Shown here in pieces: positions 44,108 through 52,912 of a DNA stretch of 64,000 nt (position 1 is the stretch's first letter; every line of letters starts with the position of its first letter). The DNA is from Mycobacterium sp. ST-F2 (GTDB taxonomy: Bacteria > Actinomycetota > Actinomycetes > Mycobacteriales > Mycobacteriaceae). Position numbers and translations under genes: made by a program. The stretch lies in NCBI RefSeq assembly GCF_001905655.1, contig NZ_JMHT01000068.1, positions 1 to 64,000 on the forward strand, given 5' to 3'. The notes below the pieces were generated by a model that did not search any database, was not told the origin of the DNA, and saw only the letters and a program-made list of their open reading frames with translations.

Positions 44108-45327
44108 GGGTTGTCCCCGTCGTTCCCGCCATCGGCCGTGCCGGTACCGGTGCAGGTGTTCGGGGCGGGCACCCCGTTGAAGCGGTCGGTGATCCACTTC
44201 AACGGATCGGCGCCGTCGGCCTGATCGACGTAGTCGATCACGTCACCCATGTCGCAGCCTTTTCTCACGGCGGCTGCGGTCTGGTCGGGCGGCACCAGTC
44301 CATCGGGCGGTCCGGCAGCGACAAACATCGGCGCCGAGGCCGGCGCCTGTGGCAACGTCGACTTGAGCAGATAACCGCGAAGCGCCTCGGTGGCGGCCGG
44401 CGTTGTCGGACCGATGTCGTGCGGACCCAGTGCCGCCAGCACCTTGGCCCTGTCGGCGAGCGTCGAGCCCCGGCAGGAGGACAGCATGTCCCAATGTTCG
44501 CGGGCCGGACCGCGGCGGTAGTCGTCGAGCGGGAAGCCGGGGTAGGCCGACGGCATCATGGCGAGGTACTGCTGCAGCATGAGCTGCTGTTCGTGGCTCA
44601 GGTTCCCCGCCGCGGAGGCGTCGGCCAGCCATTCGAGTGCCGCGGTCGGAGCCAGCGCGACGGCACCCTGGGGACGCAGGCCGCCGCCGTAGTCGGTGGC
44701 CAGTTCGGCGGCCGCCCACGCGGCCTGACCGCCCTGCCCGGTGCCCACGGCGACCCAGTTGGTCGATGCCGCAGGCACCAGCTTGCGGGTGGCGCGAACC
44801 AGGTCGATGAGGTTGAAACCCTCGGTCGTCGAGTCGAGGTACGGGTGATAGGTCTCGTCGAGCCCGAGGCCCTGGTAGTCGGTGATCGCCACCAGATATC
44901 CGCCGGCGACCATCGCCCGCACGGTGGGGACCAGTCCGAGCAGGCCGTGCGACGAGGACGGTGCGCACTCGGCCTGGATGCCGCTGCCGGGGTTGGCGAG
45001 CGCGATGATCCGCCAGCCGCCGGCCGGCGCATTGCCGTGGGGCACGAAAACGGTGCCCGTCACTTTGGGGTGGCTGTCGTTGATTCCCGATGTGGAGATG
45101 TAGGTGATGCGCGCGGAGATCGCGGTGAGCTCGGCCAGTTTCGGGTCGACGGTGTTCAGCGGCGTCGCCGCGACCAGGGTGCCCGGGCCGGTGCCGCCGT
45201 AATCGGCCGGCAACACCTGCCCGCTGCGGCGCTTGCCGTCGTCGGACGAATCGTGCGAGCAGCCGGTGACGGTCACCACGGCGGTCAGAATCGCGGCGCA
45301 GGCCCGCAGCGCCGTCCGGGCTGTCAC
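44104..45327 (-). CDS. Secreted lipase-family lipoprotein (PF03583-like)
   Basis: A 407-residue exported lipase. The GTG at 45327 overlaps the previous stop by 4 bp and decides the start. The signal peptide ends in a lipobox (VTVTGC), so it is probably an acylated lipoprotein. The secretory-lipase family features are GTVFVPHGNAP, SGIQAECAPSS, VAITDYQGLGLDETYHPYL and the nucleophile motif GTGQGGQAAW, where Gln-Gly replaces the usual GxSxG. The canonical Ser is not seen at that elbow. That oddity means lipase activity is uncertain. MFVAAGPPDGLVPPDQT carries a likely acidic residue. Confidence 0.7.
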   Translation of the reverse strand: MTARTALRACAAILTAVVTVTGCSHDSSDDGKRRSGQVLPADYGGTGPGTLVAATPLNTVDPKLAELTAISARITYISTSGINDSHPKVTGTVFVPHGNAPAGGWRIIALANPGSGIQAECAPSSSHGLLGLVPTVRAMVAGGYLVAITDYQGLGLDETYHPYLDSTTEGFNLIDLVRATRKLVPAASTNWVAVGTGQGGQAAWAAAELATDYGGGLRPQGAVALAPTAALEWLADASAAGNLSHEQQLMLQQYLAMMPSAYPGFPLDDYRRGPAREHWDMLSSCRGSTLADRAKVLAALGPHDIGPTTPAATEALRGYLLKSTLPQAPASAPMFVAAGPPDGLVPPDQTAAAVRKGCDMGDVIDYVDQADGADPLKWITDRFNGVPAPNTCTGTGTADGGNDGDNP

Positions 45328-46226
45328 GGCCTGTCCCCGGCGCTCGCGTACCCGAGCAGCTTCCGGCACTCGGTCAATAGTGAATTACGCAGCGGCACAG
45401 CGAGATTGGCGATGTCCTGCTGGCGGCGGACGTACTCGGCGCGGCCCGCGGGGTCCTCGATGGTGATGGGCTCGATGCCGAAATCACTGAGGTCGTACGG
45501 GCTGGCCTGCATGTCGAGGACGCGGGCGTCCGCGGCGAGGTCAAGGCAATCCATCAACAGATTCGACTCCAGCAAAGGTCCGAGCTTGTAACTCCATTTG
45601 TACAAGTCCATATTTGCGTGCACACAGCCCGGCTGCTCGGTGGCCGCCTGGGCGTGTCGGGTCAGGGCATCTGCGTTGCGCGGCACGGCGTCCTCGGTGA
45701 AGAACCGGAAGGCGTCGAAATGGGTGCACCGCAACGGCATCGACTCGACCACGGCATCGGTGTCCGAGGAGCTCAGGCGCAACGGCACCTGGGCATGGCG
45801 CACCTCGGGAGCGCGGTACACCATGGCCCATTCGTGCAGGCCGAAACAGTTCAGCCGGGCCGGGCGGGCCGCCGTCGCAGCCAACAGGTCGGCGACGAAC
45901 GCGACGGTCTCCCGTCGTCCGGCGAGGTAGTCGGCCGTGACGGTCACGGCGTCACCGCGATGGCCATAGCCGGCCCGGTCGGTGAACCGCCGAGTGTCCG
46001 CTCCGGTCAACGCGCGGCCGAAACCCGGATGCCAGCGCCGCAGGTGCCGGGGTTTGAGGCTGTAGTAGGTGAACAGGAAGTCCCACACCGGATGCGGCCG
46101 GCCGGCCCGCATCCGCTGCTCGTGCGGCGCCAGGAAGGCGTCGACCCGCCCCAGGTAGCGCTGTTCGCGCGGGACCCAGTCGGCTTCGTCCAGGACCTGC
46201 AACGGCACGCACGCCGTCTCAGACAC
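45324..46226 (-). CDS. Conserved protein commonly labelled 3-methyladenine DNA glycosylase
   Basis: A 300-residue soluble protein. The family has been transferred the name '3-methyladenine DNA glycosylase' in actinobacterial genomes, but no helix-hairpin-helix, AlkA Asp or AAG-type motif is visible. Conserved-looking parts are LDEADWVPREQRYLGRVDAFLAPHEQRM, HPVWDFLFTYYSLKPRHLRRWHPGFG and FGLHEWAMVYR, then a His/Asp-rich HANMDLYKWSYK. The GTG at 46226 overlaps the CBS-domain gene by 8 bp. It is translationally coupled on both sides. The function should be treated as unknown. Confidence 0.7.
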   Translation of the reverse strand: MSETACVPLQVLDEADWVPREQRYLGRVDAFLAPHEQRMRAGRPHPVWDFLFTYYSLKPRHLRRWHPGFGRALTGADTRRFTDRAGYGHRGDAVTVTADYLAGRRETVAFVADLLAATAARPARLNCFGLHEWAMVYRAPEVRHAQVPLRLSSSDTDAVVESMPLRCTHFDAFRFFTEDAVPRNADALTRHAQAATEQPGCVHANMDLYKWSYKLGPLLESNLLMDCLDLAADARVLDMQASPYDLSDFGIEPITIEDPAGRAEYVRRQQDIANLAVPLRNSLLTECRKLLGYASAGDRP

Positions 46227-47268
46227 GGTGGGTGCCGTCACGCACCACGCCGACCAGGTCCTCCACCAGATCCTCGAGTGCCACCATCGCGGTGACGTAG
46301 CCGTCGGTGGTGACCAGGGACAGGTGACTGTTGTTGCGGCGCAACCAGGACAGCGCATCGGCCACCGGCAGCGTCGAGGCCACCATGGGCAGCGGGCGCA
46401 CCATGGACCGGTCCAGGACCGCGTCGTTGTCGTCCATGCACGGCAGCACGTCCTTGATGTGCAGGTAGCCGAGATAGGCACTGTGCCCGTCGGTGACCGG
46501 GAACCGGGAGTAACCGGTCTCCCGCAACGCCTGGGCCACCGCACCTACCGTGGGACCGGTACCGGCCCCGGCGATCGGCACCGCGCGGATGTCCTGCAGC
46601 GGTATGGCGACGTCCTTGACCGTGCGGGTGCGGATGTCCAGCGCGCGCTTGAGCCGGACGTGCTCCTCGGCGTCGAGCAGCCCCTCCGACAGTGACTCGG
46701 TCAGCATCTCGGACAGTTCCACGGAGGACACGGTGACGTCCAGTTCGTCCTTCGGCTCCACCCCGAGCAGCCGCAGCGTGCTGTTGGCGCACCAGTTGTA
46801 GAAGATGACGAACGGCCGGGCCATGCTCATGTAGACCAGGTACGGCGGGATCAGCAGCATCGCGGCCTTCTCGGGCCCGGCGATCGCGATGTTCTTCGGC
46901 ACCATCTCGCCGAGCAGCACGTGTGTGGTCACCACGATGGCCAGGGAGACGGCGAACGCGACGGTGTGCAGCACCGTTTCGGGCACGCCGACGGCATCGA
47001 AGGGTTCCTCGAGCAGATGCGCGACGGCCGGTTCGCCGATGCGGCCCAGCAGGATCGAGCAGATGGTGATGCCGAGCTGAGCGCCGGCCAGCATCATCGA
47101 CAGCCGCTCTCCGGCCCGCAGCACGGTGACGGCACTGCGCTTGCCCTGTTCGGCCAGGGCCTGCAGCCGGTCGCGGCGGGCCGAGATCAGCGCGAACTCG
47201 GAGCCGACGAAGAACGCGTTGGCGCCCAGCAGCACCATGGTCAGCAGAATCCCGAGGACGTCATTCAT
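46219..47268 (-). CDS. CNNM/HlyC-family membrane protein with CBS pair (Rv1841c-like)
   Basis: A 349-residue protein. The DUF21/CNNM membrane domain occupies residues 1-185 with four helices (GILLTMVLLGANAFFVGSEFALISARR; LAGAQLGITICSILLGRIGEPAV; a GEMVPKNIAI motif). Two CBS domains follow (residues 215-345). It lacks the C-terminal CorC_HlyC domain of the paralogue upstream. CNNM proteins are linked to magnesium or cobalt efflux or sensing. It overlaps the upstream paralogue by 8 bp, so the two probably form a heteromeric complex. Confidence 0.88.
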   Translation of the reverse strand: MNDVLGILLTMVLLGANAFFVGSEFALISARRDRLQALAEQGKRSAVTVLRAGERLSMMLAGAQLGITICSILLGRIGEPAVAHLLEEPFDAVGVPETVLHTVAFAVSLAIVVTTHVLLGEMVPKNIAIAGPEKAAMLLIPPYLVYMSMARPFVIFYNWCANSTLRLLGVEPKDELDVTVSSVELSEMLTESLSEGLLDAEEHVRLKRALDIRTRTVKDVAIPLQDIRAVPIAGAGTGPTVGAVAQALRETGYSRFPVTDGHSAYLGYLHIKDVLPCMDDNDAVLDRSMVRPLPMVASTLPVADALSWLRRNNSHLSLVTTDGYVTAMVALEDLVEDLVGVVRDGTHRV

Positions 47269-48622
47269 CGCCGGCTCCCGACTCGTCGGCGCCCAGTTCG
47301 GTGAGCTCGACCTGGTCGATGCGCCGGCCGTCCATCCGGATCACCGTCGCCTTCCAGCGGACCGGGTCCAGCTCCGGATTGTCCGGGTCGAATTCGGTCA
47401 GCACGACGGTGTCGCCGACGTCCGGAATGTGGCCGAGTTTCTCGAGCACCAGGCCGCCGATGGTTTCGTAGTCGCCCTCGGGCGCGCGGAACGGCGTCTC
47501 GGTGTCGACCTCGTCGATGCGCATGAGACCCGAGACCAGCCAGCCGTCGCGCACCTCGACGACGTCGGGGGTGGCGTCGTCGTGTTCGTCGCGGACGTCG
47601 CCGACGATCTCCTCGATGAGGTCCTCGACGGTGACCATGCCGGCGGTGCCGCCGTATTCGTCGACCACGAGGGCGGTCTGGACGCCGTTGGCGCGGATCT
47701 GCGTCATCACCGCGTCACCGTCGAGGGTCGACGGCACCGTCGGGACGGGGCGCGCCAGCTGGGCCAGACGGGTGCTGGCCCGCAACTCGGCGGGGATCGC
47801 GAAGATCTGTTTGACGTGCACGATGCCGACGGTCTCGTCGAGGTCGCCGGCGACGATCGGGAAGCGGGAGAACCCCGTGCGGATGGCCGTCTCGATCAGG
47901 TCGGCGGCGGTGTCGGTGACCTCCAGTGACTCGATCATGGAGCGCGGTGTCATCAGCTCCTCGGCGGTGCGACCGCCGAATTGCAGTGAGCGGTCGATCA
48001 ATTCGGCGGTCTGCGGATCGAGTGACCCGCTCTCGGCCGAATTGCGCACCAGCGCCAGGAGTTCCTGCGCAGACCGCGCCGAGCGGAGTTCCTCGGCGGG
48101 CTCGACCCCGAGCCGGCGCAGCACCCAGTTGGCGGTGCCGTTGGTCAGCTTGATCACGGGGGAGAAGACCAGGGAGAAGAACCACTGCAGCGGCACGGTG
48201 GCGCGGGCCGTCGGCACCGGCTTGGCCACGGCGAGGTTCTTGGGCACCAGCTCGCCGAACACCATCGAGACCGACGTCGCGATCAGCAGGGCCAGCGTCA
48301 GGGCCAGCGGGTCGGCGAACTTCTCGGGCAGTCCGACGGCGTGCAACGGGCCGCGCAGCAGCCGCGCCACCACGGGCTCGGCCAGAAAACCGGTGATCAG
48401 TGTGGTGATCGAGATGCCGATCTGCGCACCGGACAACTGGAACGACAGATTGCGGTGGGCGTCACGGACGATCCGGTCGCGCCGGCCGCCGTCGCGGGCA
48501 TTGGCCTCCACGGTGCTGCGTTCCAGCGCCGTCAGCGAGAACTCGGCCGCGACGAAGACCGCCGTCCCGACGGTGAGCAGGATGAACGCGGCCAGGCTTG
48601 CGATGGTCAGCGCAGTGGTCAC
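47261..48622 (-). CDS. CNNM/HlyC-family membrane protein with CBS and CorC domains (Rv1842c-like)
   Basis: A 453-residue protein with a GTG start. The DUF21 membrane domain (residues 1-195) has AAEFSLTALERSTVE, LSGAQIGISITTLITGFLAEP and GELVPKNLAVA. Two CBS domains (residues 220-340) and a CorC_HlyC domain (PEGDYETIGGLVLEKLGHIP, residues 360-440) follow. Such proteins are candidates for divalent-metal efflux regulated by nucleotide binding to the CBS pair. It is the first gene of the overlapping five-gene operon, preceded by a 256-bp leader with hairpins. Confidence 0.88.
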   Translation of the reverse strand: MTTALTIASLAAFILLTVGTAVFVAAEFSLTALERSTVEANARDGGRRDRIVRDAHRNLSFQLSGAQIGISITTLITGFLAEPVVARLLRGPLHAVGLPEKFADPLALTLALLIATSVSMVFGELVPKNLAVAKPVPTARATVPLQWFFSLVFSPVIKLTNGTANWVLRRLGVEPAEELRSARSAQELLALVRNSAESGSLDPQTAELIDRSLQFGGRTAEELMTPRSMIESLEVTDTAADLIETAIRTGFSRFPIVAGDLDETVGIVHVKQIFAIPAELRASTRLAQLARPVPTVPSTLDGDAVMTQIRANGVQTALVVDEYGGTAGMVTVEDLIEEIVGDVRDEHDDATPDVVEVRDGWLVSGLMRIDEVDTETPFRAPEGDYETIGGLVLEKLGHIPDVGDTVVLTEFDPDNPELDPVRWKATVIRMDGRRIDQVELTELGADESGAGDE

Positions 48623-48878
48623 CGGGCACCACCGCTCGGGGCGCCGGGCTGACGGCCCGGCTCGCTACTGGGAGGTTCGGCGTCGATTGAATCGAGGCCC
48701 AGCTCCGGGAGCGCTTGATGCACCTGGCACGCTCCCGCCTGGCTCGGGGCGGCCAACACCCCAACCGGTGCCTGCGGCACGTGCTCCCTTTCGCTGAATC
48801 GATATCGACGGCCGACCGACGCCTATTGCGATGGCCGGCTGTACGGCAATGGTAGCTGGTCGGCCCCGTCGGACCTGC
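48623..48878 (-). other. 256-bp leader of the CNNM operon with hairpins
   Basis: No gene is convincing here. Hairpin GCCGGGC/GCCCGGC (48643-48649 and 48655-48661, 5-nt loop) lies about 21 nt before the CNNM start. CGGGAGCG/CGCTCCCG (48706-48713 and 48730-48737) lies further upstream. The region also includes the guaB1 3' end boundary. Confidence 0.4.
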
Positions 48879-50315
48879 TCACCAACCGGTGGGCAGCGGG
48901 TGTCCCTCGGCAAAGCCCGCGGCCGACTGCACCCCGAGCACCACTTTCTCGTGCAGCTCGGCCAGGTTTGCCGCGCCGACGTAGGTGCAGGTACTGCGGA
49001 CGCCGGAGGTGATGTGGTCGAGCAGGTCCTCCACGCCGCCGCGCACCGGGTCCAGCGCCATCTTCGACGACGAGATGCCCTCCTCGAACAGGGCCTTGCG
49101 GGCCCTGTCGAACGCGCCGTCGCCCGCGGTGCGGGCGGCCACCGCGCGCTTGGAGGCCATGCCGAAGCTCTCTTTGTAGAGGCGGCCCTCACGGTCGATC
49201 AGCAGATCACCCGGGGACTCGTACGTGCCGGCGAACCACGAGCCGATCATCACGTTCGAGGCGCCCGCAGCGAGGGCGAGTGCCACATCGCGCGGGTGCC
49301 GGACCCCGCCGTCGGCCCACACGTGGCCACCGAGTTCCTTTGCCGCCGCGGCACATTCGACCACGGCCGAGAACTGCGGCCGGCCCACGCCGGTCATCAT
49401 CCGGGTGGTGCACATGGCGCCCGGGCCGACGCCGACCTTGACGATGGACGCGCCCGCGTTGATCAGGTCGCGGGTGCCCGCGGCGGAGACCACGTTGCCC
49501 GCGGCCAAGGGCAGGCCGAGGTCCAGCGCGGCAACCGCGGACAGCGCGTCGAGCATCTTGGACTGGTGCCCGTGCGCGGTGTCGACGACCAGGACGTCCA
49601 CCCCGGCCTCGGCCAGCGCACGCGCCTTGGCGGCGACGTCACCGTTGATGCCGACTGCGGCCGCGATCCGGAGCCGGCCCTGTGCGTCGACCGCGGGGGT
49701 GTAGATGCCGGTGCGGATGGCGCCGGTGCGGGTCAGCACACCGGCGAGCGCACCGTCGGCGCCCGTCAGAACGGCGACACCGGTCGGGGAGTGCTCCAGC
49801 AGGTCGAATACCTTGCGGGGCTCGGTGCCGGCCGGTGCGGAGACGAAATCGGTGGTGGCGACGTCCCGGACCCGCGCGAACCGGTCCACGCCGGCGCAGC
49901 CGGCCTCGGTGACCAGGCCGAGCGGGCGGCCGTCTTCGACCACCACCGTCGCGCCGTGGGCCCGCTTGTGCAGCAGTGCCAGCGCGTCGGAGACGGCGTC
50001 GTCGGGGCCGAGGACCACGGGGGTGTCGACCACCAGATCGCGGCTCTTGACGAAGTCGACGGTGCTGCGCACGGCATCGATGGGCAGGTCCTGCGGCAGC
50101 ACCACGATGCCGCCGCGGCGCGCCACCGTCTCGGCCATGCGGCGGCCGGCGACCGCCGTCATGTTGGCGACCACGATGGGGATGGTGGTGCCGGTGCCGT
50201 CGGTCGTGGCCAGGTCGACGTCGAAGCGGGAGATCAGGTCCGACCGACCCGGCACGACGAAGACGTCGTTGTAGGTCAGGTCGTACGGAGGGTGGTGACC
50301 GTCGAGAAACTGCAC
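48879..50315 (-). CDS. guaB1: GuaB1-type IMP dehydrogenase-related protein (GMP reductase)
   Basis: A 478-residue TIM-barrel purine enzyme with inserted CBS pair (residues 95-210). YDLTYNDVFVVPG opens the domain, and GVGPGAMCTTRMMTGVGRPQ bears the catalytic Cys (near residue 300). WADGGVRHPRDVALALAAGASNVMIG is the phosphate-binding region. The GuaB1 branch in mycobacteria reduces GMP to IMP with NADPH rather than acting as IMP dehydrogenase, as recalled from work on M. smegmatis. M. tuberculosis counterpart: Rv1843c. Confidence 0.92.
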   Translation of the reverse strand: MQFLDGHHPPYDLTYNDVFVVPGRSDLISRFDVDLATTDGTGTTIPIVVANMTAVAGRRMAETVARRGGIVVLPQDLPIDAVRSTVDFVKSRDLVVDTPVVLGPDDAVSDALALLHKRAHGATVVVEDGRPLGLVTEAGCAGVDRFARVRDVATTDFVSAPAGTEPRKVFDLLEHSPTGVAVLTGADGALAGVLTRTGAIRTGIYTPAVDAQGRLRIAAAVGINGDVAAKARALAEAGVDVLVVDTAHGHQSKMLDALSAVAALDLGLPLAAGNVVSAAGTRDLINAGASIVKVGVGPGAMCTTRMMTGVGRPQFSAVVECAAAAKELGGHVWADGGVRHPRDVALALAAGASNVMIGSWFAGTYESPGDLLIDREGRLYKESFGMASKRAVAARTAGDGAFDRARKALFEEGISSSKMALDPVRGGVEDLLDHITSGVRSTCTYVGAANLAELHEKVVLGVQSAAGFAEGHPLPTGW

Positions 50316-50359
50316 GCCCTCAGCCTAATGGCCCCGCCCGACAATGCCGAGAGAGAGAC

Positions 50360-51826
50360 CTACGCCTCGACCTCGGTGCGGTCGCCGCTCCACAGGGTGT
50401 GGAACTTCTTGCCCTCGGGCGCGTCGGTGCGGCCGTAGGTGTGGGCGCCGAAGAAGTCGCGCAGACCCTGCGTGAGCGCGGCGGGCAGCCGTTCGGTGCG
50501 CAGCGCGTCGTAGTAGGACAGCGACGATGCGAAGCCCGGGATCGGGATGCCGAGCTCGGTGGCCGTCACGACGACGCGGCGCCAGCTGTCGATGCCCGAC
50601 TCGACCGCGGTGCGGAAGTACGGCGCCGCGAGCAGGGTGGCGAGTTCCGGTTCGGCGTCGAACGCTTCCTTGATCCGGTTCAGGAACTTGGCGCGGATGA
50701 TGCAGCCGCCACGCCAGATGGTGGCCAGATCACCGGGCTTGACGTCCCAGCCGTACTCGGCGCTGCCGGCCTCGATCTGGTTGAAGCCCTGCGCGTAGGC
50801 GACGATCTTCGATGCGTACAGCGCCTGCCGCACGTCCTCGATGAACTTCGTGGCGTCGCTGGGCTTCTCACCGAGGTGGCCGGACGCCAGGCCGACGGTG
50901 GCGCGGCGCTGCGGCACCGAGCCCGACAAGGCGCGGGCGAACACGGCCTCGGCGATTCCGGTGATGGGGATCCCGAGGTCCAGCGCGGACTTGACGGTCC
51001 AGCGGCCGGTGCCCTTCTGCTCGGCCTCGTCGACGATGACGTCGACCAGCGGCCTGCCGGTCTTCGCGTCGACCTGCTTGAGCACCTCGGCGGTGATCTC
51101 GATCAGGTAGCTGTCCAGGTCGCCCTTGTTCCACTCGGCGAACACGTCGGCGATCTGCCCGGCCGCCATGCCCAGGCCGTCGCGCAGCAGCTGGTAGGCC
51201 TCGCCGATCAGCTGCATGTCGGAGTACTCGATGCCGTTGTGCACCATCTTCACGAAGTGGCCGGCGCCGTCGGGACCGATGTGCGTGCAGCACGGCACGC
51301 CGTCGACGTGCGCGGAGATCTCCTCCAAAAGCGGCCCGAGCGAGACGTACGACTCGGCGGGTCCACCCGGCATGATCGACGGGCCGTTGAGGGCGCCCTC
51401 CTCGCCGCCGGAGATGCCGGCGCCGACGAAGTGCAGGCCGCGCTCGCGGATGGCCTTCTCGCGGCGGATGGTGTCGGTGTACAGCGCGTTGCCGCCGTCG
51501 ATGATGATGTCGCCGGGCTCCATGGCGTCGGCGAGTTCGTTGATCACGGCGTCGGTCGGATCGCCGGCCTTGACCATGATGATCACGCGGCGCGGTTTCT
51601 CCAACGCGTCCAGGAATTCGGCGATGGTCTCGCTGCGCACGAACTTGCCTTCCGCGCCGTGCTCGGCCAGCAGCGCGTCGGTCTTGGCGACGGAGCGGTT
51701 GTGCAGCGCGACGGTGTAGCCGTGGCGCGCGAAGTTACGCGCGAGATTGGAGCCCATGACGGCCAGGCCGGTGACACCGATCTGGGCGGTAGCGGTGGTT
51801 GATTCCGGGTTTCCCGACGAGCTCAC
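50360..51826 (-). CDS. gnd1: 6-phosphogluconate dehydrogenase, decarboxylating
   Basis: A 488-residue oxidative pentose-phosphate enzyme producing ribulose 5-phosphate, CO2 and NADPH. The Rossmann motif IGVTGLAVMGSNLARN is near residue 15, the catalytic stretch GAGHFVKMVHNGIEYSDMQL has Lys near residue 190, and ISGGEEGALNGPSIMPGG is the signature. WRGGCIIRAKFL and a C-terminal YYDALRTERLPAALTQGLRDFFGAHTY complete it. The GTG at 51826 has AAAGGG 8 nt upstream. The length is typical of the long, dimeric type. It sits 44 bp downstream of guaB1's start on the same strand. Confidence 0.95.
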   Translation of the reverse strand: MSSSGNPESTTATAQIGVTGLAVMGSNLARNFARHGYTVALHNRSVAKTDALLAEHGAEGKFVRSETIAEFLDALEKPRRVIIMVKAGDPTDAVINELADAMEPGDIIIDGGNALYTDTIRREKAIRERGLHFVGAGISGGEEGALNGPSIMPGGPAESYVSLGPLLEEISAHVDGVPCCTHIGPDGAGHFVKMVHNGIEYSDMQLIGEAYQLLRDGLGMAAGQIADVFAEWNKGDLDSYLIEITAEVLKQVDAKTGRPLVDVIVDEAEQKGTGRWTVKSALDLGIPITGIAEAVFARALSGSVPQRRATVGLASGHLGEKPSDATKFIEDVRQALYASKIVAYAQGFNQIEAGSAEYGWDVKPGDLATIWRGGCIIRAKFLNRIKEAFDAEPELATLLAAPYFRTAVESGIDSWRRVVVTATELGIPIPGFASSLSYYDALRTERLPAALTQGLRDFFGAHTYGRTDAPEGKKFHTLWSGDRTEVEA

Positions 51827-51941
51827 GGCTGGCCCTTTCGTTGTTTGGTTGTGGCGCACAGTCTTTCGGGCCGGCTACGGGTACCGCCGTGGGGCGGCAC
51901 GCCGTCTCCGGCACCGATGCTGATGGTGCCAGTCGCAAAGT

Positions 51942-52898
51942 CTACGAGAAGAACAACCGGTGCAATTCAGTGAGCCAGGGCACGGCCACTGCGACGGTCG
52001 GGACGACGAGGACGGCGGCGGCGGCCAGGTAGGCGGCCGCGGCCAGCCAGGAGCTGTTGGGTTCACCGGCAAGGCGCTGCACGCGCAGGACGGTCGTGGG
52101 GCCGCCGGCGGCGAGGGCGCCCTTGGGCGCGCGGGCGGAGGCACAGGCCACGAGGGCCCGGGCCAGTGGTGTCGGGCCCGTCGCGCGGACGGCGGCGTCA
52201 TCGGCGAGCAGTTCGATCAGCAACCGCACCGCGTCGAGGGCACTGGCGCTGCGGACGAAGCGCGGGAAGGCGGCGTGCACCGCGATGAACATCTCCAGCA
52301 CCAGGTCGTGCCGGGCGCGCAGGTGTGCGTGTTCGTGGCTGAGGATGGCGGCGATCTCGCTGTCCTGCAGGTGCTTGAGTGCGCCTTCGCTGAGCACCAC
52401 GCGACTGCGGACGCCGGGCAGACAGTAGGCCAGCGGCTGTTGGACGTCGAGAATGCGCAGGCCATGGCCGATCAGGTGCCGGGCCTGCGGTGCGGGCGCG
52501 GTGTTCCGCGAGCAGTCGAGCAGGTCGACGATCATGCGGTGGTGCGCGCGTCGGCGTCGCGTCGCGATGGCGACCTGGGCGAAGGCGATGGCCAGGCGGG
52601 CGCCGACGACGAGCGTCAGCGCGAAGACCGCGACGTGGGTGATCCACAGCGGCCAGCCCATGGCGCTGATCTCGCTGGTGGCGGTGGTTGTCGGCCTTCC
52701 GTCAGGGCCCGGGGCGAAAAGCCTGCTGGCGACGGCGATACCGGCGCTGAAGGCGGACAGCACGGCGGCGATGGCGATGGACTGCCACAGCACGATGGCG
52801 GCCCGGGGGGCCCGCTGTGGCCACGAAGCGCGCGCCAGCACGGCGGGTACCGGCCCGACCAGCAACAGCGCTACGAAGGAGAAGGCCAGGGCGGACAC
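51942..52898 (-). CDS. M56-family membrane metallopeptidase (BlaR1-like, Rv1845c)
   Basis: A 318-residue membrane protease. Three or four helices surround a zinc-protease core with LSHEHAHLRARHDL (HExxH; His, Glu, His, near residue 200), matching the M56 BlaR1/MecR1 protease. There is no penicillin-sensing domain. In related systems the protease inactivates the BlaI repressor. The GTG start at 52898 is 14 bp after the blaI stop, so both form one operon. In M. tuberculosis the pair is Rv1846c-Rv1845c, which controls beta-lactamase and ATP synthase genes. Confidence 0.88.
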   Translation of the reverse strand: MSALAFSFVALLLVGPVPAVLARASWPQRAPRAAIVLWQSIAIAAVLSAFSAGIAVASRLFAPGPDGRPTTTATSEISAMGWPLWITHVAVFALTLVVGARLAIAFAQVAIATRRRRAHHRMIVDLLDCSRNTAPAPQARHLIGHGLRILDVQQPLAYCLPGVRSRVVLSEGALKHLQDSEIAAILSHEHAHLRARHDLVLEMFIAVHAAFPRFVRSASALDAVRLLIELLADDAAVRATGPTPLARALVACASARAPKGALAAGGPTTVLRVQRLAGEPNSSWLAAAAYLAAAAVLVVPTVAVAVPWLTELHRLFFS

Positions 52899-52912
52899 GC
52901 GCTAAGTGTCTC

